DNA of 5,822 nt from the NCBI GenBank assembly GCA_023136985.1, contig JAGLQD010000026.1:1-5822 (forward strand). Reading direction: 5' to 3'. Every line of letters starts with the position of its first letter. Positions within the stretch are counted from its first letter, which is position 1. The position numbers and the translations under genes were made by a program. This DNA comes from Candidatus Sabulitectum sp. (GTDB taxonomy: Bacteria > Fermentibacterota > Fermentibacteria > Fermentibacterales > JCC-6). Shown one piece after another: positions 1-5,293 of the stretch. The notes beneath the pieces were generated by a model. It made no database searches and was not told where the DNA came from. It saw nothing but the letters and a program-made list of their open reading frames with translations.

Positions 1-34
1 TCAGGCGAAACAAAAAGCTTTCAGGATGTCGACA

Positions 35-50
35 TGCTGATTTGTCAGCA
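35..50 (-). other. Stem-loop downstream of the radical SAM gene
   Basis: A perfect 6-bp stem (TGCTGA at 35-40, TCAGCA at 45-50) encloses a 4-base loop. It begins about 24 bases beyond the stop codon of the leftward gene. On the minus strand no uridine run follows directly; a T-rich stretch appears only some 20 bases further on, near positions 8-17. It therefore does not fit a textbook intrinsic terminator, and may be a weak terminator or an mRNA 3'-end stabiliser. A separate 10-base palindrome (ATGTCGACAT) lies at 26-35. The rest of 1-73 shows no convincing gene. Confidence 0.35.
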
Positions 51-73
51 GGTTATGCTTTTCTTTAGACAGG

Positions 74-1480
74 TCAGTAGTATCGACTCCGAAAATATGA
101 TCCAACATTGGAAAGGTACTCAGCGAAAGAAAGTTTGTAAGGGAATTCCCTCTGTTTGATACAGTATCCCTTCCATAGCTTATCCAGAAAACTGTAAAGA
201 CCGTCAAATGGAAGCTTTATCAGAAATGGGATCATTCTTCTGATCAGACTGAATTCAATACCAAGGGCAAACAACTGCCTTAGCCTTTTCCTTTTCTGGA
301 TATCATCTATCTTGACCACAATGTCATCAAAAAATGAATCAGGAATTATCTCGTCTCCGTCAATCAGGTTGTTCTCCAGGCAAAATCTAGAGATCTCAGT
401 TTTGGGGTATGGCTGTAACAGCGTTGCAAAAGCGAAGGCGGGTTTTGCTCTGCAGTTAAGATCCAGTGTAGCCAGATCATCCTCAAGAGTGGAAGTGGGG
501 ATACCAAGAATATTCTGAGTTATGAGTTTGATACCCGTTTTGCTCAAGGCCTCGAATGCATTTTTGAGAACTTCACAATTCATATCCCTGCCAAGCACTT
601 CGTTTCTTAATCTGGGAATTGCGGTCTCTATTGCCATTTTTGCGCTGATACATCCGGCTTTGTCCAGAAGATCTACTACTTCCTGTGTTACCAGATTTGC
701 TCTGAGATGACAATGGAAAGGCAATCCTATTTTCTGTGGATATTTATCGCAGAATTCACGTATCCAGCCATGATCCAAAATGAAGATATCATCCTGAAAA
801 ACAATCATCTGAAGCTTGGGATTCATCTGCTTCATTTCCAGTAGCTCTTGAATCACATTATCTACCGATCTTCTCCTGCAGTACCTACCCAGCCCGGAAT
901 ACAGTTCGTTGTACGAACGGTTGAAGCAGTAAGTGCAATTGTAAGGACAGCCCCTTGATGTGATACAGAAAACCGCATGCTGATTCGCACCGGTGAGCAT
1001 ATTCCTTTCCGGGAATGGAATTGTATCCAGATCATTCACCAGAGGAAGCATGGGATTCTCAGTAATTTCTCCGTTATTTCTGTATATCAGATTCCCAACG
1101 CTCTCAAAAGGGATTCTGCCCTCAAGAGCATCAATAAACATCGGGAAAGCATGATCTGCTTCACCTCGCATTGCATAATCAAGCCACTCATTTTCTTCCA
1201 TGACTTCAGGAAAAAATGTAGGGTGAGCCCCCCCCATAATCACAGGAATATTCAGTTTCTCCCGGATAGGTTTCATCAGTTTCAAGTAATGTCTGTGAAA
1301 TCCGGTAGTAGAACCAAATCCAATAACATCTGGCTGGTATTCACTGATTTCCTGTTCAATGCCCCTCCCTGTAAGCGAGAGAGCCTTCACAAGATGTCCC
1401 TTTTCTCTGGCCTGGGCAGCCAGATAACTGACACCAAGTGGAACTGTGATACAGTCATGTACAAGAAAAAGAATCTTCAT
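74..1480 (-). CDS. B12-binding-type radical SAM protein, substrate unknown
   Basis: The product is 468 aa and belongs to the cobalamin-binding-domain radical SAM superfamily (BchE/P-methylase-like), probably a soluble enzyme. The N-terminal part (about 1-150) has a Rossmann-like B12-domain pattern: PLGVSYLAAQAREKGH near 14-29, DVIGFGSTTG at 51-60 and VIMGGAHPT at 80-88. The canonical DxHxxG cobalamin-ligand motif is not seen, as in many members of this group. The radical SAM core follows, with the cluster motif CPYNCTYC giving Cys178, Cys182 and Cys185 as [4Fe-4S] ligands. Later core strands include MIVFQDDIF near 225-233 and NILGIPTSTLEDD near 323-335. The C-terminal 90 residues are helical and not recognised. 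ATG at 1480 is chosen because the candidate promoter at 1522-1550 would start transcription near 1515, downstream of the upstream in-frame GTG at 1519. The N-terminal sequence MKILFLV is also typical of the family. The reaction (methylation, cyclisation or other) cannot be told from sequence. A G8 run interrupts the B12 domain without breaking the frame. Confidence 0.88.
   Translation of the reverse strand: MKILFLVHDCITVPLGVSYLAAQAREKGHLVKALSLTGRGIEQEISEYQPDVIGFGSTTGFHRHYLKLMKPIREKLNIPVIMGGAHPTFFPEVMEENEWLDYAMRGEADHAFPMFIDALEGRIPFESVGNLIYRNNGEITENPMLPLVNDLDTIPFPERNMLTGANQHAVFCITSRGCPYNCTYCFNRSYNELYSGLGRYCRRRSVDNVIQELLEMKQMNPKLQMIVFQDDIFILDHGWIREFCDKYPQKIGLPFHCHLRANLVTQEVVDLLDKAGCISAKMAIETAIPRLRNEVLGRDMNCEVLKNAFEALSKTGIKLITQNILGIPTSTLEDDLATLDLNCRAKPAFAFATLLQPYPKTEISRFCLENNLIDGDEIIPDSFFDDIVVKIDDIQKRKRLRQLFALGIEFSLIRRMIPFLIKLPFDGLYSFLDKLWKGYCIKQREFPYKLSFAEYLSNVGSYFRSRYY
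1228..1235. repeat. Eight-base C/G homopolymer inside the radical SAM gene
   Basis: The plus strand has eight consecutive C, so the coding strand has eight consecutive G, covering codons for Gly83, Gly84 and the start of Ala85 in the B12-domain motif MGGAHP. Loss or gain of one base would shift the frame early and truncate the protein before its iron-sulfur motif. Such tracts are slippage-prone in replication and in sequencing. Confidence 0.9.
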
Positions 1481-1494
1481 AGCGAAAGATCCCT

Positions 1495-1510
1495 CCTTCC
1501 TTCCTTCCTT
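1495..1510. repeat. Four tandem CCTT units (AAGG on the coding strand) at the radical SAM ribosome-binding site
   Basis: Four exact tetranucleotide copies lie just upstream of the minus-strand start at 1480. Read on the minus strand they give repeated AAGG followed by GGGA, so the Shine-Dalgarno site is itself a microsatellite. The nearest purine-rich element, AAGGGA (1491-1496), is about 10 bases from the ATG. If the upstream GTG at 1519 were used instead, the repeat would encode part of KEGRKEGS. Confidence 0.85.
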
Positions 1511-1521
1511 GTCAAGCACAA

Positions 1522-1550
1522 ATGATACACAAGAGATATCGCCATGTAAA
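1522..1550 (-). promoter_or_regulatory. Sigma-70-type promoter for the leftward radical SAM gene
   Basis: On the minus strand, TTTACA (1550-1545) and TATCAT (1527-1522) each match the consensus at five of six positions and are separated by exactly 17 bases. Transcription would begin near 1515, giving a leader of about 35 bases before the ATG at 1480. A TTGACA hexamer also occurs at about 1517-1512 but has no suitable -10 downstream. Recognition by eye only. Confidence 0.6.
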
Positions 1551-1583
1551 CCCTTGTACTGCTACTGCTTGCATGGCGTATAT
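1536..1583. promoter_or_regulatory. Imperfect dyad overlapping both divergent -35 regions
   Basis: The arms CGCCATG (1540-1546) and CATGGCG (1572-1578) are perfect 7-bp inverted copies. Allowing one unpaired base at 1579, the pairing continues with ATAT (1536-1539) against ATAT (1580-1583), making 11 bp in all. The arms are 32 bp apart centre to centre, about three helical turns. The left arm overlaps the leftward -35 (1545-1550) and the right arm overlaps the candidate rightward -35 (1569-1574). This placement is what an operator for a shared regulator would show. A direct TACTGC repeat (1557-1568) sits between the arms. The regulator is not identifiable. Confidence 0.45.
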
Positions 1584-1602
1584 ATATATGGTATTTTATA
1601 AT
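1569..1602 (+). promoter_or_regulatory. Candidate distal promoter for nfnA
   Basis: TTGCAT (1569-1574) is followed after 17 bases by TATTTT (1592-1597), preceded by TG one base upstream (1589-1590 region) as in an extended -10. A perfect TATAAT lies at 1597-1602, but 22 bases from that -35, so the two possible -10 elements compete. Transcription would begin about 200 bases before the preferred nfnA start and would include the upstream in-frame ATG at 1642. Confidence 0.4.
1579..1589. repeat. TA dinucleotide tract in the promoter spacer
   Basis: Five and a half TA units lie between the candidate rightward -35 and -10 elements, and partly within the right arm of the dyad. Changes in copy number would alter promoter spacing in 2-bp steps. 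The tract is short, so high mutability is not assured. Confidence 0.8.
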
Positions 1603-1692
1603 TTCAGAGGGTTTATCCTATAGTGATCAAGGTAAGACATTATGTCCAAATGCATGACAATACCCGCACGTGAAACTATGATGTTTTACCTC

Positions 1693-1721
1693 TTGACTGA
1701 CAAAGGATTAGAGAATATTGT
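1693..1721 (+). promoter_or_regulatory. Candidate proximal promoter for nfnA
   Basis: TTGACT (1693-1698, five of six) and TATTGT (1716-1721, four of six) are separated by 17 bases. Transcription would start near 1728, about 85 bases before the preferred ATG, and would exclude the ATG at 1642. It competes with the distal candidate at 1569-1602. Confidence 0.35.
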
Positions 1722-1800
1722 GGAGCGTGCTGTTCTCCATGCACATGCTGCATTTAGAGAACCGTATTTTGTTTCGGACAACATCCATATTCTTACTATC

Positions 1801-1806
1801 GGAGGG
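1801..1806 (+). promoter_or_regulatory. Ribosome-binding site that sets the nfnA start
   Basis: GGAGGG lies six bases before the ATG at 1813. It is far stronger than the site in front of the upstream ATG at 1642 and coincides with where homologous NfnA proteins begin. Confidence 0.75.
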
Positions 1807-1812
1807 CAATCA

Positions 1813-2682
1813 ATGCACGAAATCCTCTACAAAGAAACTCTCGGGCCGGACATAACTCTATACAGGCTGTATGCACCGGATGTGGCAGCCTACCGGCAGC
1901 CCGGGCAGTTTGTCCTGATGCGCATAAGTGATGAAGGAGAGAGGATACCTATTACACTGGCGGATGTGGATCGTAACGAAGGCAGCATTACTCTTATTAT
2001 TCAATCAGTGGGAAAGACAACACTTCAGCTGGCTCAGATGGAAGTTGGAGACTCAATTCCAGACATAGCCGGGCCACTGGGAGAGCCGACCCATATAGAA
2101 AAGGTCGGCCATGTACTCTGCGTTGGAGGCGGCATAGGTACTGCTCCGCTCTACCCTGTGGCAAAAGCCATGAAAGAGATCGGCAACAAAGTAACCTCTA
2201 TTCTGGGAGCAAGGTCGGAAAACCTGCTGATTTTAGAGGACAGAATGCGTGCAGTGAGCGACGACGTGATCATTACCACTGATGATGGTTCAAAAGGAAA
2301 AAAGGGGCTTGTAACTGACGCCATCAGTGAACTTGTAGAACAGGGAGAGAAGTTCGACCAGTGCATCTGCATGGGGCCACCGATTATGATGAAATTCGTC
2401 TGTATTCTCACAAAGAAGCTTGGTATTCCAACCATCGTCAGTTTGAATCCCATAATGGTTGATGGAACCGGCATGTGCGGTGGCTGCAGGGTAACAGTAG
2501 GCGGTAAAATTAAATTCGCCTGTGTGGACGGCCCGGAGTTTGACGGTCACGAAGTTGATTTTGACGAGATGATGGCCCGCCTGAACACTTACAAGAGTTA
2601 CGAAAGAGTGGCTCTTGAACACTACTCTGAGGAAACAGGCTGCAGACTGGAAGCATCATTGAAGGAAAAGGGGGCAAAATGA
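1813..2682 (+). CDS. nfnA: NfnA/SudB: NADH-binding subunit of the electron-bifurcating ferredoxin:NADP+ oxidoreductase
   Basis: The product is 289 aa, close to the usual 280 or so. It is a ferredoxin-NADP-reductase-like cytoplasmic subunit that carries FAD and a [2Fe-2S] cluster and binds NAD(H). With NfnB it couples NADH and reduced ferredoxin oxidation to reduction of two NADP+, reversibly. The FAD domain is about 1-95, with the flavin motif ERIPITLAD at 43-51. The nucleotide domain follows, with VGGGIGTAPL at 104-113 and MGPP at 187-190. The C-terminal cluster motif DGTGMCGGC then FAC gives Asp217, Cys222, Cys225 and Cys237, matching the three-Cys-plus-Asp site known in Nfn, and DGPEFDGHEVDF follows it. 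The start at 1813 is set by GGAGGG and by similarity to family N-termini. The stop overlaps the nfnB start by four bases, indicating translational coupling. PyrK-type dihydroorotate dehydrogenase subunits are related, but the adjacent NfnB settles the assignment. Confidence 0.93.
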   Translation: MHEILYKETLGPDITLYRLYAPDVAAYRQPGQFVLMRISDEGERIPITLADVDRNEGSITLIIQSVGKTTLQLAQMEVGDSIPDIAGPLGEPTHIEKVGHVLCVGGGIGTAPLYPVAKAMKEIGNKVTSILGARSENLLILEDRMRAVSDDVIITTDDGSKGKKGLVTDAISELVEQGEKFDQCICMGPPIMMKFVCILTKKLGIPTIVSLNPIMVDGTGMCGGCRVTVGGKIKFACVDGPEFDGHEVDFDEMMARLNTYKSYERVALEHYSEETGCRLEASLKEKGAK

Positions 2683-4142
2683 AACCGGCAGAAAGACTTA
2701 AAATACCCCCAACCGTTATGCCGGAGCAGGATCCTAAAGAGCGAATACATAATGTAAAAGAAGTTCCCCTTGGTTATACGCCGGAAATGGCAATGGTAGA
2801 AGCGCAAAGATGCCTGCAATGTAAAACTCCATTCTGCATCGAAGGGTGTCCTGTTGGAATAGATATCCCTGGCTTTATCAGGGCTATTGAGCAGGGAGAT
2901 TTCAAAAAAGGTGTACATGTTCTGAAACAGAGAAATCTGCTGCCTGCAGTCTGCGGCCGGGTCTGCCCCCAGGAGGAACAATGCCAGGCAGTCTGCGTTA
3001 TTGGTAAAGCAAAAAAAGATCCAACTAAAGCAGTGATGATAGGTAAACTGGAAATGTTCCTTGCTGATTGGGAACGGGAACAGGGAGTTTACGCCACACC
3101 GACTGCGGTTAGAAAAACCGGAAAGAAAGTGGCGATTGTCGGTGGAGGCCCTGCTGGCTTAACCGTTGCGGGAGATCTGATCAAGTTCGGTCATGATGTG
3201 ACAGTTTACGAGGCTTTTCACAAGGCTGGTGGAGTTCTTCTTTATGGAATACCCGAATTCAGACTTCCAAAAGCTATTGTTCAGACTGAAGTTGATTATC
3301 TGGAGAAACTGGGAGTGAAGTTCAGGTACAACTTCATCGTTGGTAAAACTGCTCCAGTAGAAAAGATCGTAGAAGAAAACGATGCGGTATTCATTGGAAC
3401 CGGTGCCGGGCTGCCGAGGTTCATGAGGGTTGAAGGTGAGAACCTTCTGGGAGTTCTTTCTGCAAATGAGTATCTCACCAGAGCAAACCTTATGAAGGCA
3501 TACACATTCCCGCAGTCGGATACACCTATAGTCAAGGGCAGAACTGTCATAACAGTTGGTGGCGGTAATGTGGCAATGGACTGTGCAAGAACCGCGCTGA
3601 GAATGGGTGCTGAAAGATCTCTTATTGTATACAGAAGAGCAGAGGAACAGATGCCTGCAAGGCTTGAGGAAATCCACCACGCAAGAGAGGAAGGGGTTGA
3701 ATTCCATCTTCTGAACAATCCCGTACGACTGGTGGGCAATGACAAGGGATGGATAACAGGCGCTGAATTGATAAAAATGGAACTTGGAAAACCGGATGCC
3801 TCAGGCAGAAGACGGCCTATTCCAATTGAAGGTTCGGAATACATCATGGAAACAGACATTCTGATAGTTGCCATAGGCAACAGCCCCAACCCATTGGTTC
3901 CCAGTTCATATCCGGATCTCGATGTAACTAACTGGGGTGGTATTATTGTGAATGAGATCACTGGCCAGACATCGGTTCCCGGAGTTTTTGCAGGCGGGGA
4001 TATAGTGCTTGGAGCAGCTACTGTGATTCTTGCAATGGGTCACGGCAGGAGGGCTGCACGGGCAATGAACCTCTACCTTTCGTCTGGAAGATGGACAGAT
4101 CTTGAAGACGGTCTGGAATTGTGCAGAGCAGAAGTTCGATAG
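2679..4142 (+). CDS. nfnB: NfnB/SudA: ferredoxin- and NADPH-binding subunit of the bifurcating transhydrogenase
   Basis: The product is 487 aa, near the family's usual 465-480, and is homologous to the glutamate synthase small subunit GltD. It carries the bifurcating FAD and two [4Fe-4S] clusters. N-terminal cysteines lie at 45, 48, 53, 57 and 92, 96, 102, 106, in CLQCKTPFCIEGCP and CGRVCPQEEQC. Glu125 in the following IGKLE aligns, from memory, with the glutamine ligand of dihydropyrimidine dehydrogenase, so it may be the non-Cys cluster ligand reported for Nfn. The FAD site is VAIVGGGPAG (151-160). The NADPH site is VGGGNVAMDCAR (293-304), followed by YRRAEEQMPAR (318-328) for the phosphate. 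The C-terminal FAD motif is VFAGGDIVLG (436-445). ATG at 2679 overlaps the nfnA stop, with AAGGGGG four bases upstream. The adjacent nfnA and absence of a GltB gene favour Nfn over glutamate synthase. Confidence 0.93.
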   Translation: MKPAERLKIPPTVMPEQDPKERIHNVKEVPLGYTPEMAMVEAQRCLQCKTPFCIEGCPVGIDIPGFIRAIEQGDFKKGVHVLKQRNLLPAVCGRVCPQEEQCQAVCVIGKAKKDPTKAVMIGKLEMFLADWEREQGVYATPTAVRKTGKKVAIVGGGPAGLTVAGDLIKFGHDVTVYEAFHKAGGVLLYGIPEFRLPKAIVQTEVDYLEKLGVKFRYNFIVGKTAPVEKIVEENDAVFIGTGAGLPRFMRVEGENLLGVLSANEYLTRANLMKAYTFPQSDTPIVKGRTVITVGGGNVAMDCARTALRMGAERSLIVYRRAEEQMPARLEEIHHAREEGVEFHLLNNPVRLVGNDKGWITGAELIKMELGKPDASGRRRPIPIEGSEYIMETDILIVAIGNSPNPLVPSSYPDLDVTNWGGIIVNEITGQTSVPGVFAGGDIVLGAATVILAMGHGRRAARAMNLYLSSGRWTDLEDGLELCRAEVR

Positions 4143-4161
4143 AAATAAGTAGTTCTTGACT

Positions 4162-4192
4162 TTGGGCAGGGTGAGTTTTAGCGTTCACCCAA
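4162..4192 (+). other. Hairpin region between nfnB and the regulator gene
   Basis: GGGTGA (4169-4174) and TCACCC (4185-4190) form a perfect 6-bp stem, extendable by G-T pairs. TTGGG (4162-4166) can instead pair with CCCAA (4188-4192), so the two stems exclude each other. There is no T-run after either stem, so an intrinsic terminator is unlikely. A TTGACT hexamer at 4156-4161 could be a -35 element, but the sequence 17 bases on (TAGCGT) is a poor -10. The 84-base gap may allow the regulator to be expressed with or apart from nfnAB. Confidence 0.35.
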
Positions 4193-4214
4193 CCGAAGCA
4201 ATTATTTACAACAG

Positions 4215-4220
4215 AGGAGG
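4215..4220 (+). promoter_or_regulatory. Strong ribosome-binding site in front of a TTG start
   Basis: A full AGGAGG lies six bases before TTG at 4227. The receiver-domain sequence begins at once after this codon (KGRVLVIDD), so the rare start codon is well supported and no ATG nearby would keep the first strand. Confidence 0.85.
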
Positions 4221-4226
4221 AATCCA

Positions 4227-5213
4227 TTGAAGGGTCGAGTACTCGTAATAGATGACGAAGCTGAGATTCGCAGGAATCTTACCTTCGGTCTCACACAGGA
4301 AGATTATTCCGTTGTGACATGCCCTGACGGCATATCGGCAATTCACGAACTGAACCAGTCCAGAAACAAAGGGCTTGCATACGATTACCTGATAACAGAC
4401 ATCTTCATGCCGGACATCGACGGGCTGAAAATTCTCAAGGTTATTAAGAACCAGTATCCAGACCTTCCAGTTCTTGTAATAACCGGTTTCGGTGATGAAA
4501 GGCTGATGCTTACCGCACTTTCCGAGCATAATACTGGATATCTTGACAAACCTTTCGAGATATCTGAGCTTGTTGATGCGCTGGAAGAACTCGCACCCGG
4601 AAAGACAGATACACAAGCTACCGAAGAAGCCATTGATAATGGTATGCGTGAATCGGTAAGCGGGTATCTTACAGTGAAGATAACAGAACCGGATAGAAGC
4701 ATGGAAATATACGATTCTCTGTACAAGATGAACGGTATTCAGTCATGTGACGCCGTCAGAGGCGATTTCGATATCATACTCCTGGCGCAGGCTTCTTCCA
4801 CATCTGAAATACAGGAAATATTCAACAATATCAAGAGTATGGATGGCATCGAAGTTGTCTCCATGTCCCAGGTTGAACGCCCAAAACTCGACAGAGATGT
4901 TGACCAGTTCATCGAGACCTATCAGCACGCTGTAAAACATGACGCCCAGGCCGATGCCAGAAGGCAACCGGGAACCATGAGCTACATAATCGTTGATATC
5001 GATCCCGATGCCATACAGCAGATATTCACCACAGTGTTCTTCATCGATGAGGTGGTTTTCTGCGACGTGATAGAAAATGGCAGTAAACTGGTTGGGATGA
5101 TCACAGGCCACGGAGCAATGGGGAAAACACCTCGTATAATTCAGAAACTTAATCAGATAGATGGTGTGCTCAGGGTTCGGGAAGCAAAGGTAATCAAGCT
5201 TATCGAAGACTGA
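4227..5213 (+). CDS. Response regulator with two C-terminal Lrp/AsnC-like (RAM) domains
   Basis: The product is 328 aa and presumably cytoplasmic. Residues 1-120 are a CheY-like receiver with the full phosphorylation set: Asp9 and Asp10 for metal, Asp58 in ITDIFMPDIDG as phosphoacceptor, Thr86, and Lys108 in LDKPF. Residues 143-217 read as a beta-alpha-beta-beta-alpha-beta fold of the Lrp/AsnC ligand-binding (RAM) type: GYLTVKI, a helix to MNGI, then AVRGDFDIILLAQ, a helix to MDGIEVV. Residues 249-328 repeat the same layout more distantly: SYIIVDID, helix, FIDEVVFCDV, KLVGMITG, helix, IDGVLRVREAKVIKL. A charged helical linker (about 218-248) joins them. No helix-turn-helix or enzymatic output domain is visible. 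No histidine kinase lies in the window. It starts 84 bases after nfnB and ends 80 bases before the NuoE-like gene, so a role in redox or hydrogen-metabolism control is suggested by position only. The receiver call is firm; the first RAM domain is likely and the second tentative. Confidence 0.85.
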   Translation: MKGRVLVIDDEAEIRRNLTFGLTQEDYSVVTCPDGISAIHELNQSRNKGLAYDYLITDIFMPDIDGLKILKVIKNQYPDLPVLVITGFGDERLMLTALSEHNTGYLDKPFEISELVDALEELAPGKTDTQATEEAIDNGMRESVSGYLTVKITEPDRSMEIYDSLYKMNGIQSCDAVRGDFDIILLAQASSTSEIQEIFNNIKSMDGIEVVSMSQVERPKLDRDVDQFIETYQHAVKHDAQADARRQPGTMSYIIVDIDPDAIQQIFTTVFFIDEVVFCDVIENGSKLVGMITGHGAMGKTPRIIQKLNQIDGVLRVREAKVIKLIED

Positions 5214-5231
5214 TACTCTTCTTACTTTCAA

Positions 5232-5267
5232 AGGAATAGTGAAACCATGTTGTTTATACTGATTCCT
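5232..5267 (+). other. Inverted repeat in the regulator to nuoE-like gap
   Basis: AGGAATAGT (5232-5240) pairs with ACTGATTCCT (5258-5267) with one bulged G, about 9 bp around a loop of 17 bases. There is no T-run after it, so it is unlikely to be an intrinsic terminator. TATACT at 5255-5260 resembles a -10 element but has no good -35 at the right distance, so a local promoter is only possible. Confidence 0.3.
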
Positions 5268-5271
5268 GCAC

Positions 5272-5284
5272 CTGATTAAATCAG
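5272..5284. promoter_or_regulatory. Short palindrome just upstream of the nuoE-like start
   Basis: CTGATT (5272-5277) and AATCAG (5279-5284) form a perfect 6+1+6 inverted repeat ending nine bases before the GTG at 5294. A further direct copy of CTGATT is at 5259-5264, 13 bases upstream. This could be an operator or simply sequester the ribosome-binding site as a hairpin, although the one-base centre makes a hairpin with the full stem impossible. Confidence 0.35.
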
Positions 5285-5293
5285 AAAGGGTGT

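Larger units (their letters stand above)
1642..1812 (+). other. Open in-frame leader before nfnA (possible N-terminal extension)
   Basis: This stretch stays open in the nfnA frame for 57 codons from an ATG at 1642, which has a modest AAGG at 1629-1632, nine bases upstream. Known NfnA proteins begin close to the sequence at 1813, and the 57-residue segment is not recognised. The Shine-Dalgarno site at 1813 is much stronger. The stretch is therefore most likely 5' leader, but a longer NfnA form or a small upstream peptide fused in frame cannot be excluded. Weak hairpins only (for example ATGCA/TGCAT at 1739-1753) and no riboswitch were seen. Confidence 0.35.

Noticed and set aside
35..50. Intrinsic terminator for the radical SAM gene
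   Set aside because: The stem is only 6 bp and is not directly followed by a T-run on the minus strand, so it is listed only as a stem-loop.
1..207. Minus-strand open frame of 68 codons at the left edge
   Set aside because: Most of it overlaps the C-terminal part of the radical SAM gene in another frame, and the protein has no recognisable motif.
1481..1519. Alternative GTG start at 1519 adding 13 residues to the radical SAM protein
   Set aside because: It lies upstream of the predicted transcription start and would translate the AAGG repeat; the family N-terminus fits ATG at 1480.
977..1525. Plus-strand open frame of 182 codons opposite the radical SAM gene
   Set aside because: It is antisense to the conserved radical SAM and B12 domains and has no family features of its own.
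3296..3961. Minus-strand open frame of 221 codons opposite nfnB
   Set aside because: It mirrors the conserved FAD and NADPH domains of nfnB; the serine- and proline-rich product is typical of an antisense shadow.
2679..4142. Glutamate synthase small subunit (GltD)
   Set aside because: The sequence is homologous, but the overlapping NfnA gene and the absence of GltB nearby fit the Nfn complex better.
4156..4184. Promoter with TTGACT as -35 before the regulator gene
   Set aside because: The -35 is good, but no acceptable -10 lies 16-18 bases downstream.
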